Source: Bombyx mori
Taxonomy: Eukaryota > Arthropoda > Insecta > Lepidoptera > Bombycidae
Direction: 5' to 3'
Length of the DNA: 64,000 bases
Assembly (NCBI RefSeq): GCF_030269925.1
Contig: NC_085133.1
Span: 6,096,001-6,160,000, forward strand
Under the pieces are notes generated by a model. The model was not told where the DNA came from and made no database searches. It worked only from the letters and a program-made list of their open reading frames with translations. Below are positions 10,940 through 21,800 of this stretch, one piece after another; position 1 is the first letter of the stretch, and every line of letters begins with the position of its first letter. The translations under genes and the position numbers were made by a program.

Positions 10940-11250
10940 TGCATAATGCTCTCCACAAGCCTCGTTTGAAGAATGACATGTCATAGCGCTCGGGAAACAC
11001 CGTGGAGGGGAGCTCATTCCATAGCTGGATGGTACGTAGCAAAAAATATCTCTGGAAACGCACTGTGGATGACCGCAGTGGCTCCAAGTAGTATGGATGA
11101 ACTCTACTCCGGTGGCGGGCGGTGTGATGGTAAAAACGAGATGATGGTATCATCTCGAATAATTCCTCATAGTAAAGCATATCGATGGTGATTTTACGAT
11201 GGAGGAATAACATAATATTATTAAACACTCCGTTTTTTAGTTGCATAAAC
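10940..11250 (-). repeat. LINE ORF2 C-terminal fragment (RLWNELP type) inside a Bm1
   Basis: Minus frame reads HRSRVHPYYLEPLRSSTVRF and RTIQLWNELPSTVFPERYDM, close to the copy at 7940, but without the usual 3' UTR and A-tail. Bm1 sequence lies on both sides (ACTGGTGGTA at 10908 and again at 11251). Confidence 0.7.
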
Positions 11251-11340
11251 ACTGGTGGTAGGCAATATGGGCTGTACGGTTAGGTACCACCATTCTACCC
11301 ATTTCTTTGCAAAAGAAGTAATGTGTTCCACTGTAAATAT
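11251..11340 (+). repeat. Bm1 SINE body, remainder of the interrupted copy
   Basis: ACTGGTGGTAGG followed by a worn GGTTAGGTACCACC body. It is plausibly the continuation of the Bm1 that starts at 10649. Confidence 0.55.
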
Positions 11341-11426
11341 TAACAACATGGAAATATGATAAAATGAAGACAGACTCATTCCTTAAGACGGTCTCATTCG
11401 TCTTGTGACGTTTAGACTACTAAAAC
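11341..11426. other. Short AT-rich spacer
   Basis: Nothing recognised. Confidence 0.3.
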
Positions 11427-11585
11427 GAAGCGTTTTTTTCTTCAGGTCTTTGGTCGATCCTCCTTTAAGGTTTCCCGCCCTAGGGAACGCTCAGGATATG
11501 AGGAACTCAGTGCTCGAAGATGGTAAAGGGCCATCCACAAAACGATTCCCCTATAACTGTGAAAGTCTGTAAGCGTTCTTCATCC
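11427..11585. repeat. Unclassified repeat also present at 38590
   Basis: Shares an ordered set of blocks with 38590-38760: CCCTAGGG, GGGTATG(T/A)GGAACT-like, AAGGGCC, CC(C/A)ACNAAACGA and TCCCCTA. Too worn to classify. Possibly the 3' end of a retroelement. Confidence 0.5.
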
Positions 11586-12417
11586 ACTATCGATTGACCG
11601 ATTGCAAAAATAAAACACCCATTTTCTTAAACCATTCGACGTAAGTAATATATGAAATCCAACACCCTCCCCACGAAATATTAAAGAACTGGAACACACA
11701 CACACACATAATACAGTGCATAGACCCGACAGCGCCAACCAACTTTATCGATCACACCGTAATTACCAGGGTGCTTACGTTCAAACGTTATTTATGTGGT
11801 CAGGATTCTGTTTATATTATGAATTACGGTCTCGAACACGTAACGTAATATAATAAGCGGTTGTTGTAAAATTACTGGATCTCGTGACATTACTGACACC
11901 GCAGTGGGAGTATTGTAAGGATTTGTATACAGTCGTTTAATGGTACTTTATTACAATGGATTTCATTTGTTTGTCATCTTCGTCAATTCTAAATTAATTG
12001 TTTCTGTTCGGACCCACATTTGCCATTCGCATCCCATCCCATCTATCCCATCCGTTCCCATCTTCCAGAGTTTCCCCTTCATTCTACCATAACCCGTTTT
12101 CAGAGTCGCGACACTCATCAATATTTTCATTATGTAATTATTCTTACAAAATTCACCAGATCTTACCATTTTTAACGTTATCCCTGAGACATCCTTATTT
12201 CCAGCAGTTCTCCTTTTTCAACATGTAGTGCTTCGTTACTGCGTTAGTTTTATTTAAGATAATGTTTAGAGACTTGTAGAAGTAAGAATTTATAGAGATT
12301 TAACCTGTAAACAGTATAGCTACTCAAAATGTACATTTTAATCTCAATACTTACGTTTTCAGACATGATTTCTAAAATAAGTCATTAATAGTTCAGTTAT
12401 ATCATTTGCGCGAATGG
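11586..12417. other. AT-rich DNA, short simple repeats
   Basis: (AC)n near 11698 and CATCCCATCCCATC-like repeats near 12030-12055. No gene recognised. Confidence 0.4.
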
Positions 12418-12570
12418 TATTCATCATCATCATCAACTTATGGTAGTCTACTGCGGACATAGGCCTCTCCAATTGTTCGCCACTGAGCACGATCCTCGGC
12501 TTCTCTCATCCAGCTCCTGCCAGTCACCCTGTACAGATCATCACTCCACCGAGCCTGAGGGCGTCCTGTA
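12418..12570 (-). pseudogene. RTE-type LINE, 3' terminal segment
   Basis: The minus strand encodes GRPQARWSDDLYRVTGRSWM, then EAEDRAQWRTIGEAYVRS, a stop and a TGATGATGATGA tail. This is the C-terminus of RTE-clade reverse transcriptases as I know it, with their typical trinucleotide tail. Confidence 0.8.
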
Positions 12571-12574
12571 AGAT

Positions 12575-12745
12575 GGAATCCGGAACGAGGTGATCCGACA
12601 GAGAACCAAAGTTATAGACATGGCACAGCGAATTAGTAAGCTGAAGTGGCAATGGGTTGAGCATATTAGCCGGGCAACCGATAACCGTTGGGGTAAACGC
12701 GTTCTTGAGTGGAGACCGCGAATTGGAAAACGCAGTGCGAATGAT
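12575..12745 (+). pseudogene. RTE-type LINE, upstream ORF segment in inverted orientation
   Basis: The plus strand encodes AQRISKLKWQWVEHISRATD and NRWGKRVLEWRPRIGKRS. In an intact RTE this block directly precedes GRPQARW, which lies on the opposite strand at 12570. The pair is one insertion with its 5' part inverted. Confidence 0.8.
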
Positions 12746-14107
12746 ATAATTTTTTTGTAATATAATTATATCTATGATTTAACATTCTTTGCTTAATAAC
12801 CGATCAAATCTTATGCGAGTGCAGTGCTTTTTCTCTTGTCCATTGTTTAGATGCCTTTATTATTCGCTAACACGGACCGCACCCACATAAACTTTCTTCT
12901 AATCTTTCAATATCTTAATCTGACACTATTTCCACGGCACTAGTCTCCATTCGTGGACATCGGTAACACTAACGAAACACCAAATTCTCTGTCTATCTTC
13001 GAGGAAATATACATGTAAATTGGATATTTTATAGGCAAAACAACGTAATATTACGCTTTAGTAAGGCTAAGCCACAACCCACCGTCGTAAAATGAAAATT
13101 CGCTATGAAAGTAAAATCAAGTTGCCTCACTTAATCATTTATTGACGTTAAGAATACATTTTTGTTGCTCTAGATGAGTGAACTTACATACTTTTCCTTG
13201 TTTTTTTTAACCTCGTTTTCAAGTATAATATATAAATATGTATTTTTCTAGTAACTTTAATATTCAACTCAAATATATCCTATTCAATTCAAATATATTC
13301 TACGTGAACATTGTCAGGAATTGTATAAAAATATTTGGAACGTCAATATTGATGGAGGAAGTCTTCAAAATATTCCTGCTATTTTCTTTTATGAATGTAT
13401 CCGCAGTGCCATAACTAGAGACAGATGAGAAATTCTTGCAAAAGTTGTAACAGGCTTATCAGAAAATTGAAAACCACGACCTCTACGAGGAGTATACTAT
13501 TAAGAAAAATCTCTTTTTACTCTCTAAGTCTCTCCAAAGTTGTTATGACTATATTTAGTTGTCATTTCGGCAATCTAAAAAATATCTTGTAATCTTTATT
13601 ACATTTGACTCCTAGGAATGATGGGGGTTATGGGAATGACGATTTTTGTAGGTAAGAACAAAGGGAAGATCTTCCACCAAGCCGGTGTATTTGCTCGGTA
13701 GACCGACGGTTCTAATGTCATTGTTCGGAACTTATAGGTATGCAAACTTATCTTGCAATATAGACATTAGCGACAATCAAGTATCTGTCAAATATCTTAT
13801 GATTTATGATGCCTACCCTCTTCATAATCAATAATTATTTTATCAGGCCCCATCCTGAAAAACCACATTAGAAACAAACTGCCATCAGGTACCGTCTTGT
13901 TATTAGGTACTATATCATTATGAGGCCCTCGTAATTTATGCAGAGTAGATAATACCAAAGCGAACATTATTGAACCGTAAATTTAAGATAAGTACCATAA
14001 TACATATTTTAATGATGTAGTAGTGTCGTATATTACGAATCTAATGTCATTGAAAACCGTATTCGGCTACAGATGCAACGTACATTAATCTTATATAGTA
14101 AATTAGT
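12746..14107. other. AT-rich DNA; one short repeat fragment
   Basis: At about 13664-13716 a piece (GGGAAGATCTTCCACCAAGC) recurs at about 41310-41355 and is presumably part of an interspersed repeat. Nothing else recognised. Confidence 0.4.
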
Positions 14108-14266
14108 TTAGTAATGGAAGATTCTTTTGTAGTCTCACGGCCTAAAAAATAGGACGTTGATACGACTGTGCTGGTTTTGAAAATCGATCAAACATTAGAA
14201 AAGATAACCGATTGACTATGAAAGATAGATTAGAAGTCACCGAATCTTTGGTTTTCAAGAAATATT
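14108..14266 (+). repeat. Unclassified 160-bp repeat, copy 1
   Basis: Aligns along its whole length with 26345-26500 in the same orientation with few differences (TAGTAATGGAAGATTCTTTT ... GTCACCGA). No ends or coding sequence recognised. Confidence 0.7.
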
Positions 14267-15189
14267 AATGTACCAAAAATACAACCTATATGAATATTCG
14301 GTAATTTTTTAAAGCGTGGCATAGTCTGAATTCCATGAGACCGTTCTTCGCAATAGCAACCATTACTCAACTCTTTTAAAAAAAAAATCTACCCCTCGGT
14401 TACTTACATAAAAATAAGACAACTGAAAAATGACATTACTAAACCAAGAATAGCAAATAAAGCTGTGGATTCACGAAATGTCAGGGAAGCTCAAAGTGAC
14501 TTCGAGAGATAGAGCGCAAATAACATCCACCATTAAATGATCCGAGCCGTACATCTTCTGGCTGTCAAAGTCGGCGGATCTCCGGCAGGCCAGCGTTAAA
14601 TGGTCGGCAGCACCGAACCCAATATGGTCGGGGAGCAAGGCAATTGCCTGTCACTTCTCTACATCGCTGATTTATTTCCTCATTACGATGGAGATTGACT
14701 AGATATTTCAGCTCATTTATTTAAAACTCACGTTTTTACTAAAGCCTCAAAATCTAGATCGTGCATTTCACAAATAAATGAACAGTTGTTATTTAAAACT
14801 TAAAGAATTTTGCGTTTGTTACAATTTCATTATTAAAGATGAAAATAAAAAACAGATTACCGAAATTTTTAAGAAAAAATAGTGACACATTGTACAGAAT
14901 CAGGGACCACAAATTCTGACCACACGTTTATAATATTTTGCCAATTCTTCTATTAATGTAATTTTTGTGAATTATTTTCTAGATGGTTTATAACATTATG
15001 GAATTTTTCTTTAAAATATATGTAATTTAAGCAAGTCCACTCCGTTATGTGTTTAAACTAACATCAATAATTGAATAGTGGCAATTATCAATTTTATGAA
15101 TTGCGAATATGAGTTATAAGTTTTCAAGGGTATAGAAAAGAACACAGCGACACTGTATTAATCCGGGGAAATGTACTATTTTTTGTGCG
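14267..15189. other. Unrecognised, one GC-richer block
   Basis: About 14475-14660 has balanced composition and may be unique host DNA. I see no ORF or splice pattern to call an exon. Confidence 0.35.
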
Positions 15190-15265
15190 TTTTTTTTTTA
15201 TTGCTTAGATTGATGGGTGAGCTCACGGCCCGTTTAATTTCGAAGCATTGTTTCTTGGTCGGCCA
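15190..15265 (-). repeat. Bm1 tail fragment
   Basis: Poly(T), then ATTGCTTAGATTGATGGGTG: only the last 60-70 bases of a Bm1-like tail in antisense. Confidence 0.55.
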
Positions 15266-15282
15266 CAGTAATAAAAGTCTTT

Positions 15283-15535
15283 ATTTATTTATTTATTTTA
15301 TTGCTTAGGTGGGTGGACGAGCTCCCCGCCCACCTGGTGTTAAGTGGTTAGCGGAGCCCATAGACACCTACGACGTAAATGCCGCCACCTACCTCGAGAC
15401 ATAAGTTCTATGTCTCAGTTTTAACAGTACAACGGCTGCTCTACCCTTCAAACCGAAACGCATTACTGCTTCACGGCAGAAACAGGCAGGTGGGTGGGTG
15501 GTACATACCCGTGCGCCGCATATACATAGCCGCGC
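15283..15535 (-). repeat. Bm1 SINE, 3' part
   Basis: Antisense tail with GGGTGGACGAGCTCCCCGCC, then the body with CAAACCGAAACGCATTACTG. It ends before the tRNA-like head. Confidence 0.85.
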
Positions 15536-15607
15536 TTAATGATTAGTAATTAGCAAACCCACTTTTGTTATAATTTAAAGAAAACTCAAGAATTCCAGGT
15601 ATTTTTC

Positions 15608-15716
15608 GTTTTTTTTTATTGCCCATGAAGGCAGACGAGCATACGGCTCACCTGATGGTGAGTGGTTTCCGTCGCCCATGGACTTTAGCAATACCAGGGG
15701 CCAAGCCGCTGCCAAG
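15608..15716 (-). repeat. LINE 3' UTR end (RLWNELP type)
   Basis: Poly(T) then GCAGACGAGCATACGGCTCA and GTCGCCCATGGACTTTAGCA: the 3' UTR only. Confidence 0.8.
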
Positions 15717-15894
15717 AAGCGTTAGAAATAAATTATTAGATTAGACGTGAGCCACAACGATGATCTGCGGAACTATAAGCTCATCAATGTCATCCCAAAA
15801 TGAAATATTCAACCCAACCCTGTTTCCCTGCTACGTACACTGTGAAGCAAATTATTTGAAAGACGATTTTTTTTTATTTGTTAGTCAAATATTA

Positions 15895-16125
15895 TGGTGC
15901 TCCACTGATTGTTGCGCCGTGGGTCGCGGGTTCGATTTCCACACCGGGCAAATTTTCGTGCTATGAACAACTTTGTTGGATCTTTGTCGGATGATTATTA
16001 TCTATCATATATACATATATACATATATTTAAATGTATATAAGTATGCATGTCAGTCTTTAGTCTTTGGTACCCATAACAAAGGGAATTTCAATTTGAGG
16101 TCAGATGACCACCTATGTGCTCACT
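15895..16125 (+). repeat. tRNA-derived SINE-like repeat
   Basis: Has a box B-like GTCGCGGGTTCGATTTCC followed by CACCGGGCAAAT, an AT-rich middle with TATACATATA runs, and GGTACCCATAACAAAGGGAA at the end. A second, minus copy is at 56224-56440. This is a common moth repeat type; I cannot name it. Not a functional tRNA: no cloverleaf is apparent. Confidence 0.6.
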
Positions 16126-17389
16126 TACACGAGTGTATACGCAATAATGTATTATAATGTGTATTTTCGTTGTAAAACGATCTCTTGAAAAAAATATCAA
16201 TCTAGTGATTATAGATACGTCATTTCCAAAAAAAATGTCTTTTGTTTTGTTTTGCCTATCTCGCACTTTTTGGCGGGAACGCGAGGAGTAAAGTTGTGTG
16301 ACTTGTTTTATTTTGTCTATTTAGTATTTCTTCGGGCTTAAATGTGTAATAACGGTGGTTTATTAATTGTTTAGTATCTGTGAAAGTGCAGAAATGTGGG
16401 AAAATGAAACAAAGCCACTGAACGTAACTACTCAGGATCCTCCAAAAAGTCCACTGTAAAAATCTCAGTGAATGACCACCATTTTACTGAGATTATATTT
16501 CATCCCATATCATCTCATTTCATATCATTTCATTTCATTTCATTTCGTTTCCATTTCGTTTCGTTGCCATGTTTCATATTAATCAACTTCGACTCATTTC
16601 ATAATATAATTTTTTATATAAAAAAGTTTTCATTACAATTAAAAATAAGACGCCTTAAAGGTCTTAGTTACCAGGTCATAAAATCCCTTTAAAAAAATCT
16701 CGCAGTTTGAATTGTCGCGAAGCGTGGCTGTCAGCTATATTGGCTTTGGCGTGCGGATTCACAACATTTGTATTTCCTGTTACAAGTGTTCGTACTTCGT
16801 CTTCGTAATAGTTTGTTGTCAAGTAAACTTCGAGGGGGCAAATTTGACGCGTCCTACGATATCCCGCCATCTTTTCCGGCTTCTTTTGACCGGCGCGGTC
16901 CTATGTCATCCCATCCCTTTCTATCTATTTGTACTCAGTAAATGAATTTGAGCTTTAATTTAATTTAAACTAGTAGATGTTTCACGTTAGGATTCGGAAA
17001 CTGGTTTTTGACGTGACAACTTCTTATAATTCGATGGAGCCGGCTGCACGCACGAAAAAACATGACTCATGCGGCGTTACCTCACTCTGAGGCGGTTCCA
17101 TTTAAGGCTTGAAGTGCAAGCGAGAGCGCGCAACGAGCGACAAAGAGGCACAATCGGCCTCCGAGTTCGGCAGCGTTCGACATCTGTCTCTCTCCTACTT
17201 GAGTGAGCGATGCATCCGCGTGGACAGCTGCTATACAATAATACATTTACATGTTTTCGTCAAGTATGAAGTTCAGTGAAAAGTGAATGTGGTGTCAATT
17301 GTTTATAGCAACGATAATTGCGGCGATAAAGGTTCTTTCGATATTAAATATATGTTTTATGACGTTGTCACGTTCAACTATCGTCAGTA
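16126..17389. other. Unrecognised; microsatellite and a CG-rich block
   Basis: 16495-16580 is a (CATTT)n-like microsatellite. 17035-17225 is CG-rich for this genome and is followed by GAAGTTCAGTGAAAAG near 17265; it could be a host promoter or first exon. A minus frame at 16870-16676 starts in a strong context (AAAAGATGGC) but has no domain or splice support. Confidence 0.35.
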
Positions 17390-17608
17390 AACTGGTGGTA
17401 GGACCTCTTGTGAGTCCGCACGGGTAAGTACCACCACCCCGCCTATTTCCGCCGTGAAGCAGTAATGCGTTTTGTACTGAGACCTTAGAACTTATATCTC
17501 GAGGTGGGTGGCGCATTTACGTTGTAGATGTCTATGGGCTCCAGTTACCACACCAGGTGGGCTGTGAGCTCGTCCATCTATTTAGGCAATAAAAAAAAAA
17601 AAAAAAAA
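17390..17608 (+). repeat. Bm1 SINE, 3' body and tail
   Basis: Starts ACTGGTGGTAGGACCTC and ends AGGCAATAAAAAAA. It has an internal deletion after GCAGTAATGCGTTTTGTA and no tRNA-like head. Confidence 0.9.
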
Positions 17609-18117
17609 ATTGACAACCGATTTTTTTTTCACCTTGTATAACCAGATCCTGAAGTTTTTGGTATCATAATTTTGAATATTTCGGTTCCGCACGTTACAAA
17701 TTAAATATACATGGACGTGACTATATTATTCTAAACCCCAAACCGTGCTTAAAAGTCTCTAGTGATATTTGAGCGATTCCAGAATGAACAAATCCAGTGA
17801 AAAGTAAACATACAAACAAAAAAATCGCGACATTTTTATTAATTTACTGTCTCGCGTATCGATGGAATTTATTGTAATTGAATTTTAGACTAACTTCTTG
17901 AACAGCTAGACTTGAAATTTTGAACAATGACGTTGGATGAGAATGCTTATTTTTTTAATGATAATGATAAATCCAGACTGTATTCAAAGCATAGATAAAA
18001 TACGAAAAATAAGAATTATATTTATGTTATTTTTTTTGCTGCAATTCCAAGGGTCGAGGCATCTTGAAACATTAACTCAAACTCACAATCGTATGTATTA
18101 CGGTTGACCAAAATACA
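17609..18117. other. AT-rich DNA, nothing recognised
   Basis: No feature recognised. An A-rich/T-rich run lies at the SINE border. Confidence 0.4.
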
Positions 18118-18182
18118 CACTGCTTCACAGCAGGAATAAGCAGTACCGTGGTACCTGTGTCACAATGTGCCCCACCAATAAT
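18118..18182 (-). repeat. Worn Bm1 fragment
   Basis: CTGCTTCACAGCAGGAATAA resembles the antisense Bm1 body. Short and decayed. Confidence 0.4.
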
Positions 18183-18239
18183 AATAGTAACAAAAGAACT
18201 CATTGTTATAGACATGTATATCTTACTGTTATGTATATG

Positions 18240-18490
18240 TTACTAGTGGTAGGACCTCTTGTGAGCCCGCGCGGGTGGGTACCACCACCCTGCCTATTTC
18301 TGCCGTGAAGCAGTAATGCGTTTCGGTTTGAAGGGTGGGGCAGCCGTTGTAACTATACTTGAGACCTTAGAACTTGTATCTCAATGTGGGTGGCGCATTT
18401 ACGTTGTGGATGTCTATGGGCTCCAGTAACCACTTAACACCAGGTGGGCTGTGAGCTCGTCCACCCATCTAAGCAATAAAAAAAAAACTT
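18240..18490 (+). repeat. Bm1 SINE, 3' body and tail
   Basis: From TACTAGTGGTAGGACCTC to CTAAGCAATAAAAAAAAA. Well preserved, but lacks the tRNA-like head. Confidence 0.92.
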
Positions 18491-18805
18491 AATTTAGAAA
18501 TAAGTATAGTAAATGTTTAATTATTTAATACAACGCGAACGATGTTCTTCGTAAACGTAATTAGCATTATGGGAGTAAAAAGGATTTGCCTCGGTTAATT
18601 ACATTTAAGAACAGCGTTGGTTTCTGTGAAGTATTTTCTTGACTGTGCGGAATAAGGCTCGGTAGTCTGTTTAACGATTTTGTATATCTTGTGTATTGTA
18701 TATCTACTGGTTATGAATGCAACGGACGTTTTATCTATGAGGCCACGACGACTTCCAATATTTTTCTTCTGATGATAAACTGTCTGTGTGAAATTCCAAA
18801 TTCGT
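18491..18805. other. AT-rich flank of LINE A
   Basis: Nothing recognised. The right border is the target-site duplication at 18806-18818. Confidence 0.4.
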
Positions 18806-18818
18806 GTGTAGATGCTTT

Positions 18819-21800
18819 TTTTTTTTTTTTTTTATTCCTACCTATGCTGATAGCCTTGAGAGGCTATTTCAGCGTACCCTAGCTTGTGTAGGTGAGCTCG
18901 CGGGGCTCAAACCGGAGAATTGCTAACACCGCCCTAGCAAGAGCAGTGCTTCGCAGAATCTACCACCGGATCGGAAGCGCGACCCACTGAGAAGATCCGG
19001 CGAGAAACTCAGTGGGCTGTGTCTGTGGGTTAATTCGCTCGTCGAGCCCTTCGTCGCAAGCGACGGGTTCGGCGAGGACGGTGACCGGTGCTTGTATTGC
19101 CTAAAAGCACCGTTAGTGGATCAGGAGGATCCGTGATGACGTGCTTTGGGCGACGTCGACGGTTTACCAAACGGTCTACAGGATCGGGTATGTAGTTTCC
19201 GGCGGCCACGACAAGAGGGTTCTCATGTCGTGCCGCCTTCTCAAAGTGGCGCAGCGATGCCGACTGTAGATACTTACTGACGGGGTCGAGCTCCAGGTCA
19301 TCGTGGAGGTCCACGTTCCTCTGGAACCATGGTGCTCCGACGGCTATCCTGCAGAATCGGGATTGTATTACCTGAAGGGGTTTCAAGTTGGTGCGGGCCG
19401 CGTGAGCGAACACTACGCTTGCATACGTCATGACGGGGCGTATGCAAGTTTTGTAGAGGGTTACCTTGTTACGGAGGGACAGTTTGCTTCGTCTACAAAG
19501 CATTGGGTAGAGTCGTCCTAGTATAAACGCGGCGCGATCGCGTACCGTTTTTACGTGGGGACGGAATGTCATCCCTCTGTCGAGGGTGACGCCTAGGTAT
19601 TTGACCTTCGGGGCCCACGGTATGGGCTGGTCAAAGAGAGTGATGGGGCTAACGGCGGAGGTGTTTACGCGCCTACTGGGGAGTGGGGTGCTCGAAGTGG
19701 TATTCGGAGGGCGACCCCTTTTGAATAGCACCGCTGTGCTTTTCGTGGGGTTAATGTCTATTCGCCACTTCCGGAACCACTGTCCCATGGTGGTTACTGC
19801 GGTCTGGAGTCGCCGCTGAAGCAACGACATCTTCCTACACGAGTAGTAGATAGCCGTGTCATCGGCGAAGAGCGCTAGATGGGTCTCCGGAGACCGGGGT
19901 ATATCGTTGATATACAAACTAAATAGTAACGGGGATAGTGCGGAGCCTTGCGGGACTCCGGCAGTCAGATGACGGGGACGAGAACGAGTTCCCTCTACTC
20001 GATATCGAAACGAACGGTTCGACAAGAAGTCTCGTATGATGAGCACAAGTCTGTCTGGCACTCCCATGTTGTACAGTTTGTAGATCAAACCGTTGTGCCA
20101 GACTTTGTCGAACGCCTTCGCTACATCGAAGAAGAGGGCGCCGGTCGGGATTTGTTTACGCCTATTTAGCCCTATTAAGATGTGCTCCGTGAGGCGGTGC
20201 ACTTGTTGTACGCACGAGTGTTTGGCGCGGAATCCAAACTGCTCGTCTATTAGAATTTTATTCGCGGTAACGAAGTCCCAGAGGCGTTTCCGAAGGAGCC
20301 GTTCGTAAATTTTGCCTATCGCTGGGAGGAGACTAATCGGTCGGTAACTAGCGGTTTCATTATTCGGTTTGCCCGGCTTGTGTATACCGATAACGTCTGC
20401 TTCTTTCCATACCGCCGGAAAGATGCAGTGCGTCATAGCAGCATTTAAGATGGTAGCCAACATTGTTATCAGTTGGACTGGTAAGAGTTTTAACGCGCGG
20501 TTGCGGATGCCGTCGGAGCCGGGTGCCTTCTTAGGTTGAAGGTTGTCTATTACTTCTCTAACTTCGTCAGAGGTAATGGGGGGTAACGCGTCCGAGGGTG
20601 GCAGGGAAGCTCTGCGCTCGACCTCCCTGTCGACTGCCTCGGTGTGTTCGGGGTCCGCGTATTGAGTGCTGGTGCAGCACTGCTCTTGCAGTGCATCGGC
20701 CAGCAACTCTGCCTTGTCATCGTCATCGAAAGCCGGTGGTTGGCCTGAAGGGCGTACGAGAGGAGGCATAGTAGCGGTAGTTTCGGACTTGAGAGTCCTT
20801 GCTAGTCGCCAGTATGCTTGATGAGAGGGCGCGAGTCCTTCTAAGTAACTATCCCAATTCTCATTTCGGGCGTCGCTTAGGCGAGATTTTACATCCCGCT
20901 GTAGACGACGCATCCGAATCCGGTTTGAGTGCGTGGGAAGTTGATCGTAGGCCCGGATTGCCGCGTTTCTAACTCTTAGGAGGTTCCTAAGTTCGGGGGA
21001 CAGTCTGATGCGGTGGAAGCTATCCTCCACATCGACTTCTTTTGAGGATCTTATGATCGCGGAAGAGATGTGATCCGTGATGATGTTTATGGATTCGACT
21101 GTGTCCTCGGGGGAGGGAGTTGAATCCGGGCCGCAGGGGAGGATTGGTGGAGCGGCATCGGCTAAGCATTTGCCCAGCTTCTTCCAGTCCACCATGGTCC
21201 TCGTAGCTGTGACTGGGTTGTGGGGGCGACCGAGCTGCATAACGACAGGTCGGTGGTCTGAGTCGAGCTCTGACATTGCTTCGATGGAACGCAAGCGCAG
21301 AGTTACGTTCCTCAGCAGTGCCAGGTCTATAGTGTTCGGACGGAGCGCGATGTTATACGGATAACATGTTGGAGTTGGGGGACCGACTACTTCAAAGGTA
21401 AGGTCGTCTATAAACGCGTCGAGACGCCTACCATTTATGTTTGAACTGTGGCAGTTCCACCTAGTGTGGTGGCAATTTAAATCGCCTGCCAGGATGACGG
21501 AGTCTCCCATGCCGAACAGTGACTCGATGTCACTGCTCAGAAGGGGCTTGTCCGGGGGGAGATAAACGGATGCGATGACGATCGGCTGGTGTCCCGTCAG
21601 CGAGATACGGCACACTGACGCCTCGATATGTGAGAGCGAGGGGGTATCGAGAGGGACAACGTGCAGGGCCCGCCTATAGTAAATGGCAGTCCCGCCTTTG
21701 GAGGCGGTGAGTCTGTCATTCCTAACCATGACGTAATTCGCGACTTTCGGGTCACGACGCGAGGGCTTCAGGCAGGTCTCCTGCACTAGCAGAATATCTA

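Noticed and set aside
15895..15970. Possible tRNA gene (GCGGGTTCGATT)
   Set aside because: Part of a SINE-like repeat with a second copy at 56224; no cloverleaf.
16468..16692. 74-codon plus frame rich in HFISF
   Set aside because: Translation of the CATTT microsatellite.
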